Positions 26,334 through 34,507 of a stretch of 64,000 nucleotides of DNA are shown piece by piece. The position numbers were made by a program, and so were the translations under genes. Origin of the DNA: Microvirga vignae (GTDB taxonomy: Bacteria > Pseudomonadota > Alphaproteobacteria > Rhizobiales > Beijerinckiaceae). The notes below the pieces were generated by a model. That model did not search any database. It was not told the origin of the DNA and was given only the letters and a program-made list of their open reading frames with translations. How positions within the stretch are numbered: position 1 is the stretch's first letter; every line of letters starts with the position of its first letter. The stretch spans positions 1-64,000 of the forward strand of contig NZ_LCYG01000020.1 in the NCBI RefSeq assembly GCF_001017175.1, in the 5' to 3' direction.

Positions 26334-27671
26334 TCAAGATCGCATCCGCTTTCGCGCAGGCTGCACGCCATTGACGACACTCAAGGCGCGATTGTGCAGG
26401 GGTACGACATCCTGCCGCCTCTGCGCCGTGCCGAGGAGGCCGATTGTATCGACAACCACCTTGTTCAGGAACGTATTGGCCTCAAGATGCCGGAACTGCT
26501 GATGCCCGACGAGAAAAACCACGATGTCAGCCTCGCGCCGAGCCTCGTCGGTTCCCGCAAGACGGACGTTCGGCAGGTTTGCCAGCACAGGCGGCAGACT
26601 GCGCACATGCGGATCGCAGGCCAGAACTTCCAGATTTTCATCGCGCGCCAGCTCCTCCACGATGGCGAGAGCCGGAGATTCCCTGAGATCATCCACGTCG
26701 GGCTTGTAGGTCAATCCGTAGCAACTCACAACAGGACGCTTGAAGCGCATCGCCAAGGACTTGACCTTTTCAACTACCCAGTGGGGTTTTCTATCATTGA
26801 CCTCCCGGGCCGTATGGATCATGCGACTCAACTCAGGCGCACTGTCGACGATAAACCACGGATCAATCGCGATGCAGTGGCCGCCGACGCCGGGCCCCGG
26901 CTGCATGATTTTCACCCTAGGGTGCCTGTTGGCGAGCTCGATAGCCTGCCAGACGTCAATGCCGAGATGCTCGCAGATCAGCGACAATTCGTTGGCGAAA
27001 GCGATGTTGACATCGCGGAATGCGTTCTCGATCAGCTTAACAAGTTCAGCCGTCCGGCAATCTGTCACCAGCAGGTTGGACCGTACGAAGGTCTCGTAGA
27101 GCGTTACGCCACGCTTCGCACAGGCTTCCGTGACGCCGCCGATAATGCGGTCGTTGGACACAAGTTCACGCAACATTTGCCCCGGCAGGATTCGCTCGGG
27201 GCAATGGCAGACGAATATGTCAAACTCGTCGATCATCTCCGAATACCGCGGCACCCTCAGATCTGGGCGGGCAACGGCTATTCGCTCGCACAGCCGCTCC
27301 GTCGTTCCGACCGGCGAGGTCGATTCGAGGATTACCGCGCTCCCCCGCTTGATATAGGGGGCGATGGCGTCACATGCCGCCTCCACATAAGACAGATCGG
27401 GCTTCTTCTCTTCCACGAGAGGAGTTGGCACGGCGAGGATGTAGTAATCCGCAGCGATGGGCTCGGTCTGGGCCTTTAGTCGACCGGTGCTGATCGCCGC
27501 TTCGAGCAGCATCTGCAGATCTGGTTCATGAAAATGCGGATGCCCAGAATTGATCGAGGTGACGGTCGCCGAATTGATGTCGAACCCAGTTACCTGATGA
27601 CCCTGGCTCGCCAGCATGGCAGCCGTTGGTAGTCCGATATATCCTAGTCCTGCAACGCATACATCTGCCAT
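26334..27671 (-). CDS. wecC: UDP-N-acetyl-D-mannosamine dehydrogenase
   Basis: A 445-residue nucleotide-sugar 6-dehydrogenase. The NAD site is VAGLGYIGLPTAAMLA. The central domain has SPVGTTERL, HCPERILPG and ELVKLIENAFRDVNIAFANE, and the catalytic Cys266 lies in GPGVGGHCIAIDPWF. The C-terminal UDP-binding domain begins near GLTYKPDVDDLRESPAL. The CPERILPG and IAIDPWF motifs match WecC better than UDP-glucose dehydrogenases. It oxidises UDP-ManNAc to UDP-ManNAcA, using the product of WecB. Confidence 0.93.
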   Translation of the reverse strand: MADVCVAGLGYIGLPTAAMLASQGHQVTGFDINSATVTSINSGHPHFHEPDLQMLLEAAISTGRLKAQTEPIAADYYILAVPTPLVEEKKPDLSYVEAACDAIAPYIKRGSAVILESTSPVGTTERLCERIAVARPDLRVPRYSEMIDEFDIFVCHCPERILPGQMLRELVSNDRIIGGVTEACAKRGVTLYETFVRSNLLVTDCRTAELVKLIENAFRDVNIAFANELSLICEHLGIDVWQAIELANRHPRVKIMQPGPGVGGHCIAIDPWFIVDSAPELSRMIHTAREVNDRKPHWVVEKVKSLAMRFKRPVVSCYGLTYKPDVDDLRESPALAIVEELARDENLEVLACDPHVRSLPPVLANLPNVRLAGTDEARREADIVVFLVGHQQFRHLEANTFLNKVVVDTIGLLGTAQRRQDVVPLHNRALSVVNGVQPARKRMRS

Positions 27672-27704
27672 GGCGAAGGCTCATCTTTCTAAAGGTTGGA
27701 TAGG

Positions 27705-29042
27705 TTACCGAACACGGTTGGGGTCGAATATTGCGATGATTGTTCGCAAAGCGATCTCGGCATCGAGCGCAGGCCCAAATCGCTCGAGGTAGAAGAGGTC
27801 GAACTCGATCTTCTCGCGGGTCTCCTCAAGGGTTTCCGCATAGCCGAACCGCACCTGCGACCATCCCGTAATGCCGGGACGGACAAGATGGCGAAGATCG
27901 TAGCCGGGAAGATGCTCGGCATAGGCAGCCACCAGGGCTGGCTGCTCGGGCCGCGGGCCGATTAGTGTCATTTCGCCAATCAGGACGTTCCAGAGCTGCG
28001 GCAACTCGTCGATGTGGTAACGACGTAGGAGGCGGCCAAGGCGGGTGATCCGGCCATCGTTCTTGGCGGTCGCGTTTTGACGTTTAGTCGCCGGGTCGTT
28101 GTGCATGGTGCGGAGCTTGTACATCCGGAAGACGCGCCCAGCCTGCCCCACGCGATCCTGCACGAATAGGATCGGCCGGCCCATATCGATCAGGATTGCC
28201 ATTGAGGCCACGGCAAGAATTGCTAGTACAAGCGGAGCCATCAACAGAACTATAGCGATATCCATGGCGCGCTTGACGAGTCTATAAGCGGGACGGTTCA
28301 AGCAGGCCAGCGCGAGCGGCTCATCGCCGTCAAGATGTATGCGGCCGGCATGCCGCTTTACATAGTTTGTCACTGATTGAATCTCGCATCCGGCAACTGC
28401 TGCCCGCGCGACGAAATCGGCCCAGATAGACGTCGAAAGGACCGATCGTGGAACCACAAGAAGATCAAGCCCACATGGATCAGCCTTTGGATCGTCGATG
28501 AGACGAATATCCTGGTCAATCTGCTTCAGAGCCTCGGGACCTAGATCAGTCGCGATGACGCTGACAATGCGCTTGCGATAGACAACCCGGAGAAGAGCGA
28601 TTGTTATGCCGAAGGCTAGCGAAAGAAATGCTCCCATGAAGATAAGCTGGGGTGTGACTCGGAGCGGCAAAATCGCGCTCATCAGAATAATGGGCACGTG
28701 GGTGGCCAGGACGCAGAAGAGCACCGCCATGATCCGGCGAGGCAATGGCCCCTCGACAGCAAATGAAAAGATGACGACGATTGCGGGTAATAGGAGGACC
28801 AGAACTCTTGATAGAAACTCCACATGATTCAAGATCTGCCGATCGATTTCATCGGAAAGGGCGATCGTCAGGATCCCAATTCCCACAACGAGCACGCCGA
28901 GCAGGAAGGCAGCGTGGCCGGGATGCAGCTTGAAAGCTCTATTGGACTGCTGAGACGAGCCCATGAAAAGGGAGGATCCGTTGGAGTCGGCGCTTGCGCC
29001 GTTGCCTGCGCCGTTTTGCTCGCTTGCAACTGTGTTCACCAC
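27705..29042 (-). CDS. Undecaprenyl-phosphate sugar-1-phosphate transferase (WbaP/ExoY-type)
   Basis: A 445-residue polyprenol-phosphate sugar transferase that would start repeat-unit synthesis. Four or five N-terminal membrane segments (HPGHAAFLLGVLVVGIGILT, VLVLLLPAIVVIFSFAV) precede a CoA-binding-like soluble region. Then comes the conserved bacterial sugar transferase core: RAMDIAIVLLMAPLVLAILA, LFVQDRVGQAGRVFRMYKLR, LRRYHIDELPQLWNVLIGEM and GPRPEQP. Translation probably starts at the GTG at 29042, a few bases after AGGAG. It is the first gene of the minus-strand operon. Its promoter lies near the tandem duplication upstream. Confidence 0.88.
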   Translation of the reverse strand: MVNTVASEQNGAGNGASADSNGSSLFMGSSQQSNRAFKLHPGHAAFLLGVLVVGIGILTIALSDEIDRQILNHVEFLSRVLVLLLPAIVVIFSFAVEGPLPRRIMAVLFCVLATHVPIILMSAILPLRVTPQLIFMGAFLSLAFGITIALLRVVYRKRIVSVIATDLGPEALKQIDQDIRLIDDPKADPCGLDLLVVPRSVLSTSIWADFVARAAVAGCEIQSVTNYVKRHAGRIHLDGDEPLALACLNRPAYRLVKRAMDIAIVLLMAPLVLAILAVASMAILIDMGRPILFVQDRVGQAGRVFRMYKLRTMHNDPATKRQNATAKNDGRITRLGRLLRRYHIDELPQLWNVLIGEMTLIGPRPEQPALVAAYAEHLPGYDLRHLVRPGITGWSQVRFGYAETLEETREKIEFDLFYLERFGPALDAEIALRTIIAIFDPNRVR

Positions 29043-29100
29043 ATCGTTCTCCTTAGAAATACAACGCGGCCACTTTTTGGTTCAGATCTATAGGACAGAC

Positions 29101-29292
29101 TGAACAAACGTCGGACTAGCAAGCCACCTCTGTTGCCAAGAAGATCACGGACATGTTGCCTCGCAGGTCGTAGAGAGCAAATGGAAATTCCGTAGATGAA
29201 CAAACGTCGGACTAGCAAGCCACCTCTGTTGCCAAGAAGATCACGGACATGTTGCCTCGCAGGTCGTAGAGAGCAAATGGAAATTCCGGAGA
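29101..29292. repeat. 96-bp tandem duplication
   Basis: Two adjacent copies (29101-29196 and 29197-29292) of a 96-bp unit starting TGAACAAACGTCGGACTAGC are essentially identical apart from the last few bases. They lie 60-250 bp upstream of the sugar transferase start, inside its likely promoter or leader region. Neither copy encodes a recognisable peptide. Confidence 0.95.
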
Positions 29293-29676
29293 TAACAAGT
29301 GGATATTTGTAGCCACTCGCCGGCGATTAGGTTCTGTGATCTGATGAGGACGGCTATCGTGAAAGAAGTCTATAATAAGGATATTTTTCATATCGTCCAT
29401 TTTATTCAATACAAAGTTAGATCAGCAGTCCTGTTATCAAGCTAATTCTTAATCTTCCCCCTTTTTTTGCTGGTTTTAACAAGACTAGGTAAGTAATATC
29501 TTTGAAATTAATAAATGAAGACAGGGTTTATAGGAGAATCGAATATTGATGTGTCCTATGGTAGATCAATAATAAATTCTTGCGTAACTTAAAGTAAGAA
29601 AGATATATTCCGCATATACTTATTGTTGTCTTCATTATCATAATGTGTAAACTTGCCGACTAGAAGGGAACCTACA
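29293..29676. promoter_or_regulatory. AT-rich divergent promoter region
   Basis: About 380 bp between the tandem repeat and the ATP-grasp gene is markedly AT-rich, with runs such as TTCCCCCTTTTTTTGC, TTGAAATTAATAAATGAAGA and CAATAATAAATTC, in contrast to the GC-rich surroundings. No protein gene fits. It probably holds promoters for the divergent operons, and its base composition is of the kind bound by H-NS/MucR/Ros-type silencers in rhizobia (inference). Confidence 0.5.
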
Positions 29677-30894
29677 ATGTCTGGGTCGAGACAAACAGTC
29701 CAAGCGTGTGTCATCGGCGATATAGACTTGGTGCGCCCGCTCGGATTGGCGGGTATAAAATCGGCCGTCGTGTATCCACCGGGGAGTCCCGTCCTCTACT
29801 CGCGTTTTACGCATAAGGAGTTCTCGTGGGAGGACCGGGCAGACACCGAAGCAAGCGCAGAACGCATGTTAAACGCACTTATACGCTTCGGAGCTACACA
29901 GTCAGAGCCACCCGCGCTTTTTTATCAAGGTGACGGAGAACTGCTGCTCATAGCACAGCATCAAAAGCAGTTGGAGCAGGTTTTCCGCTTCGTAGTCGCA
30001 GAGCCAGCGTTGGTAGAGAACTTGGTCAACAAAGCCAAGTTTCAGAAACTTGCCGAGCACTTGAATTTACCGGTACCAGCTACGCGGCGAATCCACTCTT
30101 CTCTCAAGAACGTCGATGAAATTGACCTGCGGTTCCCAGTAATCATCAAGCCGGTACGGGAACGGACGTATTGGGAAGCAATCGGGGGGCGCCGCAAGGC
30201 GTTATTAGTCGAATCGCCAGAGGTGCTCAGGAAGCTTCTGCCCCAATTAGCAAGTGTCAGTATCGACCTCCTAATCCAGGAAGCCATTCTTGGACCGGAA
30301 AGCAGCATCGAAAGCTACCACGTTTACGTGGATCAGCTTGGTATCATTGTTGCCGAGTTTACTGGACGCAAAATCCGGACTTTTCCGGTGACCTGCGGCC
30401 ATAGTACCGCTCTCGAAACAACCGATGCACCGGACGTGCGAGCACTAGGGCGAGAGATCGTACAAAAACTTAATTTACGTGGCGTGGCTAAGATGGATTT
30501 CAAACGTGGGCCAGAAGGTACGCTTTACCTTTTGGAAGTTAACCCGCGTTTCAACCTGTGGCACCATCTCGGGGCAGTTGCTGGAGTAAATCTTCCTGCA
30601 CTCGTCTATGCGGATCTGCTAGGATTGCCTCGATCAACCAATCTCGTTGCTCGGCCCGGAGTTCGTTGGAGCAAACTGTGGTCGGATATGCATGCTGCTC
30701 GAGAATGCGGAACTCCAGTCACGACTTGGTTGTGGTGGGCTCTTCATTGTGAAGCAAAGTCCGGAATGGCTTGGGATGACCCGGTGCCCATTCTAAGATG
30801 GGCACTGGCGAAGTTTCGCCTTCAACGCGGAGCCAGATCTGTTAGGCATCGTGAAGGTGCTCTCACGCGAGCGCCCGCAGCCGATAAGAGCTGA
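29677..30894 (+). CDS. ATP-grasp ligase of unknown substrate
   Basis: A 405-residue ATP-grasp protein. A Rossmann-like N-terminal domain (ACVIGDIDLVRPLGLAGIKS) is followed by the ATP-grasp fold: KAKFQKLAEHLNLPVPATRR, FPVIIKPVRERTYWE (ATP-binding Lys), LLIQEAILGP, and the Mg-binding LEVNPRFNLWHHLGAVAGVN (E-x-N-x-R). The layout resembles D-aspartate-ligase-like and carbamoyl-phosphate-synthase-like ATP-grasp enzymes found in surface polysaccharide loci. The ATG at 29677 follows GAAGGGA; an in-frame TTG at 29653 is less likely. WecC makes a uronic acid here, so formation of an amide between that carboxylate and an amine is one possible reaction, but this is inference. Confidence 0.75.
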   Translation: MSGSRQTVQACVIGDIDLVRPLGLAGIKSAVVYPPGSPVLYSRFTHKEFSWEDRADTEASAERMLNALIRFGATQSEPPALFYQGDGELLLIAQHQKQLEQVFRFVVAEPALVENLVNKAKFQKLAEHLNLPVPATRRIHSSLKNVDEIDLRFPVIIKPVRERTYWEAIGGRRKALLVESPEVLRKLLPQLASVSIDLLIQEAILGPESSIESYHVYVDQLGIIVAEFTGRKIRTFPVTCGHSTALETTDAPDVRALGREIVQKLNLRGVAKMDFKRGPEGTLYLLEVNPRFNLWHHLGAVAGVNLPALVYADLLGLPRSTNLVARPGVRWSKLWSDMHAARECGTPVTTWLWWALHCEAKSGMAWDDPVPILRWALAKFRLQRGARSVRHREGALTRAPAADKS

Positions 30895-30895
30895 C

Positions 30896-31714
30896 ATGAA
30901 AGTAGCGCTCATCTCCGATATCCACTCCAATTTGGAGGCGCTACAGGCGACTTTAGAAGCAATATCAACCCAGGAAGTCGACTATATAGTGTGCTTGGGT
31001 GACATTGTTGGGTACAATGCGAACCCTACTGAGTGCATAGAGCTGCTGCGACAGAGAAACGTTACGTGCGTAGCGGGTAATCACGACCGAGCCGTCACTG
31101 GGCAAATCACAACGAAAGGTTTTGACTATACTGCAAAAAGAGCTGTCGCATGGACGCGCAACTGTCTTAGCAATGAAGCCGTTGAGTACCTTGCAGAGTT
31201 GCCTGTTGAACTCAGCATTCCAAACGAACTCGTCGCCGTGCACGGGGCACTCCACCCAAAAACGGGACGCGAGACAGTGCGCCTTGATAGCGACGCGCGT
31301 CGCCGCCAGAGCTTTGAGGCTCTGCTTACGCATCATTCAAAGGCACGTGTTTGCGCATTCGGACACACACATCAGCTGGGTATATTTGAGCTTCACAACG
31401 GTGTTGTGCAGATGCTGACGGGAGACCAAGTCTCTCTGCGAAATGATGCATGGTATCTCGTCAATCCTGGATCAGTAGGACAGCCGCGAACGGCAGATCG
31501 CCGATCTACGTATCTGATTCTGAATTCGTTCCAGAAAAAAATCACAGCTCATTACGTTGATTACGCCGACGCGATACCGTTCGCTAAGACTCGTAACGCA
31601 GGCTTACTGCCTTTCTGGATCCATCTTCCTCAGCCTATCCGGAAATCACTTAGGTTTCTACCAACACCGATACGTAGCGCCATAAAATGGGCAATAGAAT
31701 TGCTGCGGCTCTGA
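30896..31714 (+). CDS. Metallophosphoesterase (YfcE/MJ0936-like)
   Basis: A 272-residue calcineurin-like phosphoesterase with all metal motifs: MKVALISDIHSNLEAL (D-x-H), CLGDIVGYNANP (GD), CVAGNHDRAV (GNHD), LVAVHGALHP and CAFGHTHQLGIF (GHTH), then VNPGSVGQPR. A C-terminal extension of about 60 residues follows the core. The ATG at 30896 comes 1 bp after the stop of the ATP-grasp gene, so the two are coupled. Its substrate is unknown; the close pairing suggests it removes a phosphate from an intermediate or controls the ligase reaction. Confidence 0.85.
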   Translation: MKVALISDIHSNLEALQATLEAISTQEVDYIVCLGDIVGYNANPTECIELLRQRNVTCVAGNHDRAVTGQITTKGFDYTAKRAVAWTRNCLSNEAVEYLAELPVELSIPNELVAVHGALHPKTGRETVRLDSDARRRQSFEALLTHHSKARVCAFGHTHQLGIFELHNGVVQMLTGDQVSLRNDAWYLVNPGSVGQPRTADRRSTYLILNSFQKKITAHYVDYADAIPFAKTRNAGLLPFWIHLPQPIRKSLRFLPTPIRSAIKWAIELLRL

Positions 31715-31779
31715 TAATTCCTCTGCCTCACAGTTTCCTGAGGCTCTCTGCAAGTGGCGAAGATCCGAAGAAGGGTCAC

Positions 31780-31950
31780 GATGACAGAAGTGATGGAGGA
31801 TGCGGTAGGTCCAGGTCGCGGCGGGTGGATGTCGCGCCAGCGCAAAGAGGAGGCGTTCTGCATCTGCTGCGTGGTGAGGATCTGGAGACAGTCTCGCACT
31901 CGCTTGGGGTGCCGGCCGCAGCCGTTGGCGCTGGCGCGATGCTTTCCTAA
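31780..31950 (+). pseudogene. IS3-type orfA remnant (HTH)
   Basis: Across frames the plus strand reads SRQRKEEA, then VLHLLRGEDLETVSHSLGVP, then a slip into the W-RD-FL segment. This matches the helix-turn-helix start of an IS2/IS1312-like OrfA (R-K-EAVLRLLRGEDLD-VSRELGV). At least two small indels break it. The 51-bp repeat follows at 31966. Confidence 0.5.
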
Positions 31951-31965
31951 CCACCAGCGGGACCA

Positions 31966-32016
31966 TGGTCCTGCCCCGTCAAACTGGTCCATGTCGAGGA
32001 CAACTTTTTCGGGCAT
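31966..32016 (+). repeat. 51-bp dispersed repeat, copy C
   Basis: This copy is identical to copy A, which lies about 19.7 kb away in the opposite orientation. It begins TGGTCCTGCCCCGTCAAACT and ends at CGGGCAT, as in the other copies. It sits between an orfA remnant and the next IS3 element. Confidence 0.85.
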
Positions 32017-32115
32017 TGAACTTGCCCCGAATGCTGGACCACTTCCGGAGGCCACTCTCGGCCAGATGTGGACTTGCCCCGAACGCTGGACCACAGCCGG
32101 ACATGAACTCCGGCC

Positions 32116-32970
32116 TCATGGCCTCATCGGCCGGCTGGGGGTGCCGATGGATTTCATGAACTCGATTGGGGTCTTATGCCCGATCGAGCTGTGTGGTCTG
32201 TCGCCATAATACTCATGGCGGAACGCCTCACATTTTGGCCTGGCATCGGCCAGGGACAAGAACCAGTTCTGGTCGATGCATTCGGCCCGCACCTTGTCAT
32301 TAAAGGCTTCTACGAAGCTGTTGTCGGTGGGCTTGCCAGGCCGCGAGAAGTCCAGAACAATCCCGTTTCGATAGGCCCAGAGATCGAGAGCGCGCGAGAT
32401 AAACTCAGGGCCGTTGTCCAGACGAATCGTGCGCGGAACACCATACTGGCTTGCCACCCGCTCCAGGGTCGCAACCACATCCGCGCCGGTGTAGCGGAAG
32501 CGCACATCAATCGCCGGCGAGAGCCTCGAGAAGATATCCACGATGGTCCGGACCCGGATCTTGCGGCCATCGAAGAGCTGATCCGACAGGAAGTCCATTG
32601 CCCACACCTCATTCGGAGCCGAGGGCAGCTTGCGGTCCGAGCGCACCTTCGCGGCCACCTTGCGCTTCGGCCGTTTGTTCCGGATCTGCAAGCCTTCTTC
32701 GGCATACAGCCGGTAGACGCGCTTATGGTTCACGGCCCATCCCTCGCGCTGCAAGAGCACGTGAATGCGTCGATAGCCGTAGCGGACCCGGGTCTCGGCG
32801 ATCTCCCGGATGCGCTTCGATAGAGCCGCCTGCGACAGCCGGCGCGAGCGATAGAAGTAGGAGGATTTCTGGAACTCCAGCACGCGACAGGCCCGTCGGA
32901 TCGAGACCTGGAACGTGCTCTGCAGACCATCCACCAGCCGCCGCACCCGCGCAGGCTTCAGAGCTTTTTT
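32116..32970 (-). CDS. IS3-family transposase OrfB
   Basis: The open integrase half, about 285 residues after the frameshift site. The HTH_21 region (VRYGYRRIHVLLQREGWAVN) is followed by the rve core with the complete triad: WAMDFLSDQLFDG (Asp), IRLDNGPEFISRAL (Asp) and SFVEAFNDKVRAEC (Glu). It ends with YYGDRPHSSIGHKTPIEFMK. It differs clearly in sequence from the IS3 element at 11092. It is expected to act as an OrfAB fusion. Confidence 0.88.
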   Translation of the reverse strand, partial: KKALKPARVRRLVDGLQSTFQVSIRRACRVLEFQKSSYFYRSRRLSQAALSKRIREIAETRVRYGYRRIHVLLQREGWAVNHKRVYRLYAEEGLQIRNKRPKRKVAAKVRSDRKLPSAPNEVWAMDFLSDQLFDGRKIRVRTIVDIFSRLSPAIDVRFRYTGADVVATLERVASQYGVPRTIRLDNGPEFISRALDLWAYRNGIVLDFSRPGKPTDNSFVEAFNDKVRAECIDQNWFLSLADARPKCEAFRHEYYGDRPHSSIGHKTPIEFMKSIGTPSRPMRP

Positions 32971-33224
32971 GACAGCACGTCCTGCAGCATGGCTTTGTCG
33001 AGCGAGAGGTCGGCCACCATCTGCTTCAGGCGCCGGTTCTCCTCCTCGAGCTGCTTGAGGCGCCGCATCTCCGACGGCATCAGGCCACCGTACTCCTTGC
33101 GCCACCGATAGTACGTCTGCTGGGAGATCCCGGCCTTGCGGCAGACCTCCTCAACGCTGACGCCGTCATCGACCTGCTTGAGGAGCATGGCAACCTGCTG
33201 CTCCGAAAACCTGGACACCTTCAT
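32958..33224 (-). CDS. IS3-family transposase OrfA
   Basis: An 88-residue protein starting MKVSRFSEQQVAMLLKQVDD, with the helix-turn-helix VSVEEVCRKAGISQQTYYRW and a zipper (LKQLEEENRRLKQMVADL), ending DKAMLQDVLSKKL. The coding strand has AAAAAAG near its end (plus-strand 32964-32970), the canonical -1 slippery heptamer for OrfAB fusion in IS3 elements. Confidence 0.88.
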   Translation of the reverse strand: MKVSRFSEQQVAMLLKQVDDGVSVEEVCRKAGISQQTYYRWRKEYGGLMPSEMRRLKQLEEENRRLKQMVADLSLDKAMLQDVLSKKL

Positions 33225-33299
33225 GGTCCGTTCCCTTCTCCCAGCCGGGAGACATTACGGGAGAATTCCCACTTTGGCTGGTCCAGTTTGACGGGAGAA

Positions 33300-33535
33300 G
33301 GTCAACCATTCGGCTCACAAGCCATACTTCAGAGAGGCCCCCTTCTCAGAGGACAGACCACGGCAACGGCCAGGAGACTTGGGCTTGTCCATCATTGCGA
33401 TCGTGGCAGCCAGTATGCGGTCGAGGCCTATGTACGGCAGTTGGCTGCGTTGGGCGCAAAGGCATCGATGAGCCGAACAGGTTGCTGTTATGACAATGCC
33501 CCTATGGAGTCGTTCTTCCATTGCTTGAAGGTGGT
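33300..33535 (+). pseudogene. IS3 orfB remnant, second copy
   Basis: The plus strand reads SAHKPYFRE, then [39 protein letters not shown] and [13 protein letters not shown]. It is near-identical in DNA to the two halves at 19343 and 20902 but is not interrupted by an IS30 element. Both ends are lost: no orfA, and the sequence stops after CLKV. Confidence 0.65.
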
Positions 33536-33730
33536 TCTGGTTGCCTGCGGATGCTCGTGGATGCCGATCCGTGCCAGGATGATGTTATAGCACTGGACAA
33601 AGGCCGCACGGGCCTCAGCCTCTGTTGCGGCTCCGATGGTCTCTGCGGCGTTCGGAAATCGGATGGACCGGCGCGAGAATTCACCCTAGGCGCCTGAACC
33701 GAAAAAGTGTTCGAATTCAATCTCACCTAC
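33536..33730. other. Short gap with a possible coding remnant
   Basis: On the minus strand a protein-like but startless frame reads FPNAAETIGAATEAEARAAF, then VQCYNIILARIGIHEHPQAT, and runs into the IS3 remnant. I do not recognise it. It may be the head of a gene cut by the IS. Confidence 0.25.
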
Positions 33731-33814
33731 CTAGACAGTATGGAACGTTTTGGATGTCTCCTCAGCCGGCCCGCGACCTTCGCGATCAACTAATGTCTGT
33801 TCAAACCACAACAT
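33731..33814 (-). CDS. Possible 27-residue small protein
   Basis: A small frame starts at an ATG 7-8 nt after a strong GGGAGG and encodes MLWFEQTLVDREGRGPAEET plus seven residues. It has no membrane segment or known motif. It follows the 61-residue small ORF on the same strand by about 40 bp. Support comes only from the ribosome binding site and the arrangement. Confidence 0.3.
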   Translation of the reverse strand: MLWFEQTLVDREGRGPAEETSKTFHTV

Positions 33815-33854
33815 GATTTTTCCTCCCTAATCTTCATAAACGCGGCGGATCCAC

Positions 33855-34040
33855 TCACCGCGGATCCGGAGGGAGATTCAGCGCCGATGAAGGCTTCTGT
33901 TTCGGAGGGTAATCGTTGCTCTGCCTCACTGCACGAGGAGGATGTGGATACAAGCGATGCAACTGGGTCGAGCTGATGGTGTCCCAATCGTCATTGGTCT
34001 GTTTAGCTGGAACAGGCTTCTGCGTGAGAGGATCAGGCAT
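33855..34040 (-). CDS. Possible 61-residue Pro-rich small protein
   Basis: An ORF preceded by GGAAGGGAG, encoding MPDPLTQKPVPAKQTNDDWD, then ISSTQLHRLYPHPPRAVRQS and a Pro/Lys-rich tail. It is polar and apparently unstructured, with no signal peptide. I do not recognise it. It could be a genuine small protein that survived between IS elements, with the 27-residue ORF as a downstream partner. Confidence 0.4.
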   Translation of the reverse strand: MPDPLTQKPVPAKQTNDDWDTISSTQLHRLYPHPPRAVRQSNDYPPKQKPSSALNLPPDPR

Positions 34041-34507
34041 GCTTCTCTCCCTTCCTGCAATACTTTGCCGAATGTTGAAAAGCCGGAATTGCCGTTCTTT
34101 CAGCGCTCCAAGATCGGTTCAGATGATGAATAGGTCTATTCATTAAGAGATGTACTCCCAATTCGCAGCGGGAGCTGTATGTGTCCTCGGCCGATGAGGC
34201 AATCAATCATGAGTGAAGAGGGCTGGCCCTGGCGAGGGCAGGGCCTCAGCCGGCCAGCCGACGCTATCATGAGTGGCGTTCAACGGGGGCCACTTACTCC
34301 GGTTTAGCTGTTGCTACCTCATGCCAGCGGTCACGATCTTGCTCAGCAGCCGCCAGAGCAGTCCTGAGAGCATCCACATGGGGTAATCGCGGGAGTGAGT
34401 CGCCCTGAAGCAGTCACGCTCGTGGAAGCCGGTGGCTGTTCCCCGATACGATGGAAGAACGGGCTCACGACGGGAAGCCGGGCCCAAGCATCGAATGGAG
34501 AACTGCC
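34041..34507. other. Gap left of the IS110 gene
   Basis: No ORF with recognisable features was seen. The part next to 34508 resembles the left flank of an IS110-type gene, and the upstream part may hold the promoter of the two small ORFs. Confidence 0.35.

Larger units (their letters stand above)
32087..33285 (-). mobile_element. IS3-family insertion sequence, apparently intact
   Basis: The 1,199-bp element has ends matching the TG...CA rule: TGGACCACAGCC at 32087 and the complement of TGGACCAGCC ending at 33285. Both transposase frames are open. A second copy of the left-end sequence (CCCCGAATGCTGGACCAC) lies about 60 bp further left, suggesting a relic of a related element. No clear target duplication was seen. 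Confidence 0.75.

Noticed and set aside
26280..27479. A 399-codon plus-strand frame opposite wecC
   Set aside because: It is a codon-bias shadow. WecC on the minus strand is complete with catalytic Cys and NAD motif.
29101..29292. CRISPR array at the tandem repeat
   Set aside because: There are only two adjacent 96-bp copies with no spacers, so it is a tandem duplication.
31630..32094. A 154-codon minus-strand ORF starting MVQRSGQVHIWPRVASG
   Set aside because: It crosses the 51-bp repeat, the orfA remnant and the end of the phosphoesterase gene, with no domain similarity.
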